Part shown: one piece after another, positions 25,175 through 31,603 of the stretch
Position numbering within the stretch: position 1 is the first letter of the stretch
How the letters are laid out: each line of letters starts with the position of its first letter
NCBI GenBank assembly: GCA_018725275.1
Contig: QLUC01000003.1
Span: 1-33,730, forward strand
DNA length: 33,730 bases
DNA from: Bacillota bacterium
GTDB lineage: Bacteria > Bacillota > UBA994
Direction: 5' to 3'
Translations under genes and position numbers: made by a program
Notes under the pieces: generated by a model
Seen by the model: the letters and a program-made list of their open reading frames with translations, nothing else
Databases searched by the model: none
Told to the model about the DNA's origin: nothing

Positions 25175-25888
25175 ATGGACTGGGGTGAATTCATCGCAGC
25201 GCTCGCGCCAATGGGGGTCACTCCCGGCGACCGACAGCGAGAACAACTGCAGCTTTACAGTGAGATGCTACGGGAATACAATGAACGCTTCAATTTGACT
25301 GCGATTGTTCTAGAGAGCGAGGTCTGGCGCAAGCATTTTTTGGATAGTCTGTCGGCCTTGCTCGTTTTGCCACACCGGGCGAGGGGGATAGATATTGGCA
25401 GTGGGGCAGGTTTTCCGGGCATACCTCTAGCCATAATCTGTGAGGAGATGCACTTCTTGTTGCTCGACAGTCTCAAAAAGCGTGTTGGCTTCTTGCAGGA
25501 AGTTATTACCAAGGTCGGTTTGGAGACAAGGGTGAGTGCTTTGCACGGGCGGGCCGAAGATGTGGCGCGGCAAAGCCTCTACCGGGAGAAGTTTGATTTT
25601 GCCATTTCGCGCGGGGTGGCTAAATTGGTAGTATTATGCGAATTGTCCCTGCCCTTCGTCCGGGAGGGAGGGTTTTTTGTGGCGATGAAGGGGCCGCGCG
25701 CACCCTTAGAAATAGAGGAAGCAAAGCATGCGGTAAGCCTGCTCGGAGGTGGGAAGATGAGTATGGTGGCCTGGTGTTTGCCTGGGGGCGAGGAGGAGCG
25801 CTTGCTGGTGGTTGTCCCAAAGATTGGCAGTACCCCGCTATCCTTCCCGCGGCAGGCCGGATTGCCGGAAAAAAAGCCACTGCTATAG
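25175..25888 (+). CDS. rsmG: 16S rRNA (guanine-527-N7) methyltransferase RsmG
   Basis: SAM-dependent methyltransferase of 16S rRNA G527, 237 residues. Seen: YNERFNLTAI near the N-terminus, HFLDSLSALLVLP, the SAM-binding DIGSGAGFPGIPLAI motif, LLLDSLKKRVGFLQEV, and AISRGVAKLVVL. ATG start 6 bp after mnmG with GGAGG about 9 nt upstream. The C-terminal 20 residues are proline- and lysine-rich and variable. Loss of RsmG causes low-level streptomycin resistance in other bacteria. Confidence 0.95.
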   Translation: MDWGEFIAALAPMGVTPGDRQREQLQLYSEMLREYNERFNLTAIVLESEVWRKHFLDSLSALLVLPHRARGIDIGSGAGFPGIPLAIICEEMHFLLLDSLKKRVGFLQEVITKVGLETRVSALHGRAEDVARQSLYREKFDFAISRGVAKLVVLCELSLPFVREGGFFVAMKGPRAPLEIEEAKHAVSLLGGGKMSMVAWCLPGGEEERLLVVVPKIGSTPLSFPRQAGLPEKKPLL

Positions 25889-25967
25889 GCGATGCGGAGA
25901 AGGAAGGAATTTTGCGGTAGCGAATTATAAGCCGTAGAGTGTAATGACAAAGGAGTGGGATGCGGCG

Positions 25968-26786
25968 ATGAGGTGGTTTGGTGGCGGTAACCTTGAGCGG
26001 GTCATAGAGCTTAAGGTGGACGACGTGAAGCCTAACCCATATCAGCCTCGCAAAACCTTTACCGAAGAGGGTTTGGCTGAACTGCGGGACTCGATACTGC
26101 AAGTCGGAATTATACAACCGGTGGTGGTGCGGAGGATTGGCCAGGGTTATGAATTGGTCGCGGGGGAGAGGCGCCTGCGGGCCGCCAAGGGGGCTGGGTT
26201 AGCCACTGTTCCTGCGGTGGTGCGGCAATACACCGATCAGGAGGTCGCCCAGGCCACTCTCATTGAGAATATTCAGCGCGAGGACTTAAATGTCTTGGAG
26301 GAGGCGCTCGCGTATGACCAGCTGCTCTCTGAGTTCCAGATCACACAGGAAGAGCTAGCCAAAAGGGTGGGCAAGAGCCAGTCCACCATCGCCAATAAGC
26401 GTCGTTTGCTCCGCTTATCCGGTGAAGTTAAGGAGATGCTCGCTTCCGGTGCGGTCAATGAGAGGCAGGCGCGCGCTCTGCTCAAAATTGAGGATGTAGC
26501 ATTACAGACAGAGGTGGCCCTGCAAGTTGTGCGGGCCGATATGACCGTCCGTCAAGTGGAAGAGGCCGTGGAGCGGTGCCTTGGTGGTGAAGGGCTTGAG
26601 GCCGCCGTCTTGGCCTCCACGGTGAAGCCTTTGCGCAAGTTCTTGGTACGTGACGTGCGTATTTTTGTCAACACGGTGCGGGACGCAGTCGACCTGATGA
26701 AGCGCAATGGCGTCGAGGCTTCTGTGGCGGAGATAGATGAGGAAGGGTATTATGAGGTGGTAGTGCGCATCGTCAAGCGCAGGTGA
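25968..26786 (+). CDS. noc: Nucleoid occlusion protein Noc (ParB family)
   Basis: ParB-like CTP-switch DNA-binding protein that keeps division septa off the nucleoid. Seen, numbering from the ATG at 25968 (272 residues): MRWFGGG N-terminus resembling the membrane-targeting start of B. subtilis Noc, NPYQPRKTF, CTP-binding GERRLRA (66-72), ENIQREDLN, a helix-turn-helix (ELAKRVGKSQSTIANKRRLLRL), and a Noc-type C-terminus RDVRIFVNTVRDAVDLMKRNG. The upstream ATG at 25944 adds 8 residues but has a weaker ribosome-binding site; AAAGGAG lies 12 nt before 25968. No Noc-binding palindrome was found. It is adjacent to parA-parB as in B. subtilis. Confidence 0.9.
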   Translation: MRWFGGGNLERVIELKVDDVKPNPYQPRKTFTEEGLAELRDSILQVGIIQPVVVRRIGQGYELVAGERRLRAAKGAGLATVPAVVRQYTDQEVAQATLIENIQREDLNVLEEALAYDQLLSEFQITQEELAKRVGKSQSTIANKRRLLRLSGEVKEMLASGAVNERQARALLKIEDVALQTEVALQVVRADMTVRQVEEAVERCLGGEGLEAAVLASTVKPLRKFLVRDVRIFVNTVRDAVDLMKRNGVEASVAEIDEEGYYEVVVRIVKRR

Positions 26787-26839
26787 GGCGGGCGGGCGAT
26801 GCTCTACCCCCGAAGTAGTTTATTGAGGTGAAGAAGGTA

Positions 26840-27604
26840 ATGCCAGCAAAAGTAGTAGCCATTGTCAATCAAAAAGGCGGTGTGGGGAAGACCACGACCG
26901 CCGTTAACTTAGGCGCGGGGCTTGCGGAAATTGGGCAGCGAGTGTTGTTAGTGGACATAGATCCTCAGGGTAATGCGACTTCGGGACTGGGGATTAATCG
27001 TCGGCGCATCAAAAAGTGCATCTACAATGTCCTGATTGACGGCTTGCCCATGGATGCGGTCATTTTGCCTACCGGGAATGAGGGCCTTGATCTTGCGCCC
27101 GCCACCATCCAATTGGCAGGAGCCGAGGTGGAGTTAGTCTTGGCCATGCAGCGGGAAATAAAACTGCGGGAGGCCTTGCTTCCGATCCTTACTAGTTATG
27201 ATTATATCCTCATCGACTGCCCACCCTCCCTCGGACTACTCACATTGAACTCGTTGACGGCGGCCTCCGGCGTGCTTATCCCTGTGCAATGCGAATACTA
27301 CGCCCTCGAGGGGCTCAGCCAACTGATGAGCACGGTGACCTTGGTCCAGCGCCATCTCAATCCCAACCTCGTGGTGACGGGGGCCCTACTGACCATGTAT
27401 GATTCCCGCACGAATTTAGCGGCACAGGTGGTCGAAGAGGTTAAGTCATTTTTCAAGGAGAGAGTCTTTGTGGCGATTGTGCCCCGCAATGTCCGTTTGA
27501 GCGAGGCCCCCAGCCACGGTCAACCGATCATGACCTATGACCCACGTTCCAAGGGGAGCGAGGTCTATAGGGAATTGGCGAAAGAGGTGCTGGAGCGTGC
27601 TTAA
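26840..27604 (+). CDS. parA: Chromosome-partitioning ATPase ParA (Soj)
   Basis: Deviant-Walker ATPase that forms DNA-bound dimers for origin segregation and, in B. subtilis, regulates DnaA. Seen: KGGVGKT (12-18 from the ATG at 26840), DIDPQGNATSGLG, LIDCPPSLGLLTLNSL, and PVQCEYYALEGLSQL, over 254 residues. The alternative GTG at 26828 adds MKKV; the ATG is preferred because GAGGTGA lies 9 nt upstream. The 3' end overlaps parB by 8 nt. Confidence 0.96.
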   Translation: MPAKVVAIVNQKGGVGKTTTAVNLGAGLAEIGQRVLLVDIDPQGNATSGLGINRRRIKKCIYNVLIDGLPMDAVILPTGNEGLDLAPATIQLAGAEVELVLAMQREIKLREALLPILTSYDYILIDCPPSLGLLTLNSLTAASGVLIPVQCEYYALEGLSQLMSTVTLVQRHLNPNLVVTGALLTMYDSRTNLAAQVVEEVKSFFKERVFVAIVPRNVRLSEAPSHGQPIMTYDPRSKGSEVYRELAKEVLERA

Positions 27605-28451
27605 GCAGCGTTTAGGAAAGGGCTTACAGGCCTTGATTACCGACATGGAGTCCGCTGCCAATGAGGGTGTATTGCAGATTGCCCTCGAGCGCATTTTGCC
27701 CAATCCTCATCAGCCGCGGAAGATTTTTGCCGATGAGGAGTTAAAAGAGTTAGCCGATTCCATTCGTCAACATGGTGTCATCCAGCCCATCACGGTCCGG
27801 TTGAGGGGCGATGTTTACGAATTGGTGGTGGGTGAGCGGCGGCTGCGGGCCTCTAGGCTGGCTGGTTTGCGCGAGATTCCCGCCTTGGTCAGGGAGATGA
27901 CCGATTTAGAGAGCGCGGAAATAGCCATTATTGAAAATTTACAGCGAGAGGACCTTAACCCACTCGAGGAGGCCGCAGCTTTTAACCACCTTTTAGCTGA
28001 ACTCGGCTATACGCAGGAGAAGATAGCTATTCGCCTCGGCAAGAGCCGCTCCCATGTGGCCAACACCCTGCGTTTATTGGCACTGCCCCAGCTGGCAGCG
28101 GACCTTATGTTAAAGGGGCAACTGAGCGCCGGACAGGCGAGGGCAGTTTTGGCTGTTCCAGAGCATCTCCGCGAGTCCTTCGCCTTGCGCATTGCCAGCC
28201 AGGGATTGACCGTTCGGGAAGCGGAAAAGGCTGCTCATCGCCTGCAAAATGTTTCACGTGAAACAACAGCCTCGAAAACAAGGAGCGTGCTCTCGCTGGA
28301 GTACCGCGAGGCGGAGGGCCGTCTGCGGGACTGCCTGCAAACCAAGGTGGAACTCAAACACCAAGGACCGGGGGGCACTATAGAAATCGCCTATCATAAC
28401 TCCGAGGAATTGGAGCGCTTAATGGAGCTAATGCTCAGGCAGGGGAGTTAG
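27597..28451 (+). CDS. parB: Chromosome-partitioning protein ParB (Spo0J)
   Basis: CTP-dependent clamp that loads at parS, spreads and recruits SMC. Seen over 284 residues: N-terminal LKQRLGKGLQALI (the ParA-stimulating start), NPHQPRKIF, CTP-binding GERRLRA (79-85), ENLQREDLNP (113-122), helix-turn-helix KIAIRLGKSRSHVANTLRLLAL, and a C-terminal dimerisation domain. GTG start at 27597 lies inside the end of parA with GAGGTG 7 nt upstream. Codons around 218-223 (NVSRET) encode a perfect parS. It shares its fold with the upstream Noc. Confidence 0.96.
   Translation: MLKQRLGKGLQALITDMESAANEGVLQIALERILPNPHQPRKIFADEELKELADSIRQHGVIQPITVRLRGDVYELVVGERRLRASRLAGLREIPALVREMTDLESAEIAIIENLQREDLNPLEEAAAFNHLLAELGYTQEKIAIRLGKSRSHVANTLRLLALPQLAADLMLKGQLSAGQARAVLAVPEHLRESFALRIASQGLTVREAEKAAHRLQNVSRETTASKTRSVLSLEYREAEGRLRDCLQTKVELKHQGPGGTIEIAYHNSEELERLMELMLRQGS
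28250..28265. promoter_or_regulatory. parS centromere-like site inside parB
   Basis: TGTTTCACGTGAAACA is a perfect 16-bp palindrome identical to the bacterial parS consensus. It lies within parB, where it encodes NVSRET, the same placement as the parS in B. subtilis spo0J. It should be a ParB loading site about 8.4 kb from the rpmH end of oriC. Confidence 0.95.
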
Positions 28452-28452
28452 T

Positions 28453-29598
28453 ATGAAGAAGCAGGTCTACTTGGATAATGCGGCCACCACTTGGCCGAAG
28501 CCTTTTTCGGTGGGTGAGGCCATGGCTGCCTTCCTCCGCGATGGTGCCGCCAATCCAGGTCGCGGGGGTCACAGCCTGTCCTTGGCGGCCGGCAGGTCCG
28601 TCTTCGCCTGCCGCCAGCAACTGGCGGCACTACTCGGGGTGAAAGATGCCTCACGGCTGGTGTTCACCGCCAATGCCACGCAGGCTTTGAATATAGCCTT
28701 GTTGGGAGTGCTTCGCCCCGGGGATCACTGTATTACCACCTCTATGGAGCACAATGCTGTAGTTCGTCCCTTGCACCACTTAGCGCAGCAGGGGGTTGAA
28801 GTGACCGTGGTGCCGGGTACCAGCGATGGTTCAGTGGAGACCGCGTTAGTGGCAGCGGCCATTCGTCCCAACACCCGTCTAATCGCCATGACCCATGCCT
28901 CGAATGTTTGCGGCACGCTCTTGCCCATAGCGGAGATCGGCGCGGTGGCGAGGCAGGCAAAATTGCTCTTGCTCGTTGATGCTGCCCAGACGGCGGGGGT
29001 CTTCCCCATAGACGTCGAGCAGATGGGGATAGACATGTTGGCGGTGCCCAGCCACAAATCGCTCCTTGGTCCGCCCGGTCTCGGGGCACTCTTTGTGGGG
29101 CCGCGGGTCCTCCATATTGCCCCGCTTGTTTACGGTGGGACAGGGAGTTTTTCTGCCGAGGCCGAGATGCCGCAAGTTTTTCCCGACCGCCTGGAGGCTG
29201 GCACCTTAAATACGGTCGGGATTGTAGGGCTGGCAGCGGGGCTGGACTACCTCGCCACGCGGGGCATGCCCGATATCTATCGCCACGAGAGTGGCTTAAT
29301 CCGGCAGTTGCGTAGTGGCCTAGAAAGCATAGCCAAGGTGAGGCTCTATGGTCAGTCCCTAGGTGCCCCCATCGTGGCCTTCAACATTCTGGACATGGGT
29401 TCGACGGAAGTGGCTCATATTCTGGATGGAGAATTTGGCATAGCCACTCGGGCAGGTCTACACTGCGCCCCCCTCGCTCACCAGACGCTGGGCACAAGCA
29501 AGCAGGGCGTGGTAAGGGTTAGCCCCGGACCATTTTCCACCGAAAATGACATCGATTTGCTTCTGGAGGCAGTTTTAGAGATAGCGCGGGTGAGTTAG
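28453..29598 (+). CDS. Cysteine desulfurase family protein (class V aminotransferase fold)
   Basis: PLP enzyme of the NifS/SufS-like group, 381 residues. Seen: N-terminal YLDNAATTWPKP, TANATQALN, SMEHNAVVRPL, DAAQTAGVFPID, the Schiff-base lysine K202 in SHKSLLGPPGLG, and the active-site cysteine C338 in RAGLHCAP. These residues support sulfur abstraction from cysteine, giving alanine and an enzyme persulfide. No SufU/SufE or IscU scaffold lies nearby, so the sulfur acceptor is unknown. The gene starts 1 bp after the parB stop and is followed 2 bp later by a DUF554 gene, so it may ride on the parAB transcript. Confidence 0.9.
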   Translation: MKKQVYLDNAATTWPKPFSVGEAMAAFLRDGAANPGRGGHSLSLAAGRSVFACRQQLAALLGVKDASRLVFTANATQALNIALLGVLRPGDHCITTSMEHNAVVRPLHHLAQQGVEVTVVPGTSDGSVETALVAAAIRPNTRLIAMTHASNVCGTLLPIAEIGAVARQAKLLLLVDAAQTAGVFPIDVEQMGIDMLAVPSHKSLLGPPGLGALFVGPRVLHIAPLVYGGTGSFSAEAEMPQVFPDRLEAGTLNTVGIVGLAAGLDYLATRGMPDIYRHESGLIRQLRSGLESIAKVRLYGQSLGAPIVAFNILDMGSTEVAHILDGEFGIATRAGLHCAPLAHQTLGTSKQGVVRVSPGPFSTENDIDLLLEAVLEIARVS

Positions 29599-29600
29599 GA

Positions 29601-30275
29601 ATGTTGGGAACAATAGTCAATGCTCTGGCCATTGCCGTGGGAGCTCTGCTCGGGCTGGTATTACGCGGGGGCATTAGCGAAAAGAGTAAGGAGACAGTGC
29701 TGCATGGCCTAGGTTTGGCAGTTATGCTCATTGGTCTGACTAAGGCACTAGAGACGGGTAACCCGCTGATTGTCATCGGCAGCCTCGTCCTCGGAGGACT
29801 GACCGGTGAGTGGCTCGACATAGAAGGGCGACTGTACAGTCTCGCCCAGGCGCTGGAGAAAAGGTTTATGCGGGGCGAGAGTCAAATAGGGCAAGCTTTT
29901 GTCACTACCAGCCTCATTTACTGTGTTGGGGCGATGGCGATAACGGGAAGCCTTGAAAGCGGTTTGACCGGCAACCATGCCACTCTCTTCGCCAAGGCAA
30001 TGCTTGATGGGGTGTCGGCGATAGTGTTTGCCTCCACCATGGGTGTGGGGGTAGTCTTCTCTGCTGTTGCGGTCTTTTTCTACCAAGGGGGCATAACCTT
30101 GCTCGCCGGCACGATTGCACAGTGGTTGACCGCCGCTGCGATTCGCGAAATGTCGGCCACAGGGGGCCTCCTCATTTTAGCCATTGGCATCAATATTCTG
30201 GAGCTCAAGAAAATACGCCTGGGCAATCTTTTGCCGGCCATGTTCTATGCGGTGGTATTGACGCAGCTGTTTTAG
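29601..30275 (+). CDS. DUF554 family membrane protein
   Basis: A 224-residue polytopic membrane protein of the DUF554 (YdfK/YqgA-like) family, unknown function, proposed in some reports to be a transporter. Seen: MLGTIVNALAIAVGALLGLVLRGG at the N-terminus, GLAVMLIGLTKALETGNPLIVIGSLVLGGLTGEWLDIE, a conserved YCVGAMAITGSLESGLTGN segment, and several later helices including LLILAIGINILEL. ATG starts 2 bp after the desulfurase-like gene with GGGTGAG upstream. No direct link to the encapsulin genes 75 bp downstream is evident. Confidence 0.85.
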   Translation: MLGTIVNALAIAVGALLGLVLRGGISEKSKETVLHGLGLAVMLIGLTKALETGNPLIVIGSLVLGGLTGEWLDIEGRLYSLAQALEKRFMRGESQIGQAFVTTSLIYCVGAMAITGSLESGLTGNHATLFAKAMLDGVSAIVFASTMGVGVVFSAVAVFFYQGGITLLAGTIAQWLTAAAIREMSATGGLLILAIGINILELKKIRLGNLLPAMFYAVVLTQLF

Positions 30276-30287
30276 ATGGTAGAGCAA

Positions 30288-30316
30288 TAGATGATGGCGG
30301 GATTTTTTGGTATACT
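30288..30316 (+). promoter_or_regulatory. Promoter of the encapsulated-ferritin/encapsulin operon
   Basis: TATACT (30311-30316) is preceded by TGG, giving an extended -10 (TGG-TATACT); TAGATG (30288-30293, 3 of 6 to TTGACA) sits 17 bp upstream. It lies just after the DUF554 stop, about 34 bp before the ferritin start, so the nanocompartment genes can be expressed independently. No obvious Fur or PerR palindrome is visible around it. Confidence 0.5.
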
Positions 30317-30349
30317 AATAATGGGACAATTATAGAAAGAGGGTGCAGT

Positions 30350-30694
30350 ATGCCAAATTTTGCCAATCCATTCCAAGGGAATGTCAACAGGAAAATTACC
30401 AAGGAGGAGCTCATCCAGGCCATCCGTCTCAACATCGCCGGCGAACTAGAAGCGATATTTGTCTATGACGCCCATGTGCTAGCCACCGACGACCCTGTAG
30501 CTAAAAAGGTGATAGGTGACATTAGGGATGAAGAGAAAGTCCATGTAGGCGAATTGATGGCCCTCTTGCGCTACTTAGACCCCGAGGAAGCCGAGCACTT
30601 TGCCGAGGGCGAAGGCGAAGTCAGAGCAATGTTAACGGCCCTGGGGATGCCAACCAATAATCGTCCAACCATCGGCAGCCTAAAAAAAGAGTAG
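30350..30694 (+). CDS. Encapsulated ferritin-like protein (EncFtn), encapsulin cargo
   Basis: A 114-residue two-helix ferritin-like protein that should oxidise Fe(II) only as an assembled ring of dimers inside an encapsulin shell. Seen: GELEAIFVYD (31-40) and RDEEKVH (59-65). The likely ferroxidase ligands E32, E62 and H65 and the nearby Y39 are kept, at the same residue numbers as in the characterised Rhodospirillum rubrum EncFtn as I recall it. Two positions differ: Gly31 (Glu in that protein) and Val38 (Trp there). After a polar linker the C-terminus reads PTIGSLKKE, matching the cargo-loading peptide that docks on the shell interior. ATG at 30350 with GAGGGTG 4-5 nt upstream; the open frame extends further upstream without similarity. 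The shell gene starts 13 bp after its stop. Confidence 0.9.
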   Translation: MPNFANPFQGNVNRKITKEELIQAIRLNIAGELEAIFVYDAHVLATDDPVAKKVIGDIRDEEKVHVGELMALLRYLDPEEAEHFAEGEGEVRAMLTALGMPTNNRPTIGSLKKE

Positions 30695-30707
30695 GGAGGT
30701 GTAGGGG

Positions 30708-31544
30708 ATGGAATTCTTACTGCGCAAGGATGCTCCTTTCACCCCGGAGCAATGGGAGAAAATAGACGAAACAGTGGTTAAAATCGCCCGCCAAGTGCTC
30801 GTGGGGAGGCGTTTTATCAGCCTTTACGGACCGCTGGGGGCGGGGGTGCAGAGCATCAACGTAGATACTTTCACAGCCACAAACTGTGGGCAGATAGATT
30901 TTTTCGGCGAAGACGAATGCGGCCCCTTAGCCGTTCGGAGCCGCTGTTTTGTCGAGATACCCATGGTTTACAAGGATTTAAAAATCGCTTGGCGAGACCT
31001 AGAACATAGCAATCAGTATGGGTTGCCATTAGACTTGTCCAGTCTAATCGGCGCGGCTGCCATCTGCGCCAAGAAGGAAGACGAGCTCATTTTTCTCGGC
31101 AACCCAGAGCTTGGTTATGAGGGGCTTTTGACGGCAGCGGGAGTGTGCCGCATTGCCAAGGGAAACTGGAGCGAGGGAGAAAGCGCTTTTCTCGATGTAG
31201 CCCAGGGGATTGAATTATTGGTTGGGCAGGGCCTAGTCAGCAACTTCGCCTTGGTGGTCAGCCCTGATCTGTATCGGCAGATGCAGAGAGTACAGCCCCA
31301 TACCGGGCTCTTGGAGTCGGAGCGCGTCGGGAAGCTCGTGGAGGGGCATTTGTTCCAAAGCGCGGTGCTAGGCACAAACAGTGCCGTTTTAGTCTGCAGT
31401 GAGGCGCAAAACATGGACCTTGTCATCGGACAGGACATGATTACCGGCTACCTCGGCCCGGATAGACTCAACCACACCCTCAGAGTGCTCGAGACGGCCC
31501 TCTTGAGGATCAAAAGAAAAGACGCCATCGTGGTCTTCGGCTAA
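30708..31544 (+). CDS. Family 1 encapsulin nanocompartment shell protein
   Basis: HK97-fold capsid-like protein that self-assembles into a protein shell (family size suggests a 60-subunit particle). Seen over 278 residues: MEFLLRKDAPFTPEQWEKIDE and VGRRFISLYGPLGAGVQS at the N-terminus, PMVYKDLKIAWRDLEH in the E-loop/P-domain region, DLSSLIGAAAICAKKEDELIFLGNPELGYEGLL, and the C-terminal VIGQDMITGYLGPDRLNHTLRVLETALLRIKRKDAIVVFG. AGGGAGGTG precedes the ATG. The cargo is the EncFtn encoded immediately upstream, making this an iron-storage or iron-detoxification compartment. A strong terminator begins at its stop codon. Confidence 0.95.
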   Translation: MEFLLRKDAPFTPEQWEKIDETVVKIARQVLVGRRFISLYGPLGAGVQSINVDTFTATNCGQIDFFGEDECGPLAVRSRCFVEIPMVYKDLKIAWRDLEHSNQYGLPLDLSSLIGAAAICAKKEDELIFLGNPELGYEGLLTAAGVCRIAKGNWSEGESAFLDVAQGIELLVGQGLVSNFALVVSPDLYRQMQRVQPHTGLLESERVGKLVEGHLFQSAVLGTNSAVLVCSEAQNMDLVIGQDMITGYLGPDRLNHTLRVLETALLRIKRKDAIVVFG

Positions 31545-31586
31545 AGAAGGCGCCTCGCAAAAAAGCGAGGCGCCTTCTTTATTTTG
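31543..31586. terminator. Strong bidirectional rho-independent terminator
   Basis: A perfect 16-bp inverted repeat (31543-31558 and 31565-31580; arms AAAGAAGGCGCCTCGC and complement) surrounds an A6 loop and is followed by ATTTTG on the + strand. The arms end in A- and T-rich runs on both sides, so it can end the encapsulin operon rightward and the substrate-binding-protein gene leftward. The encapsulin stop codon overlaps the first arm. Confidence 0.93.
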
Positions 31587-31603
31587 TTAATTGAACAGTT
31601 AAA

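Noticed and set aside
25889..26839. Noc-binding sites (ATTTCCCGGGAAAT type)
   Set aside because: No matching palindrome was seen in or around noc or elsewhere by eye.
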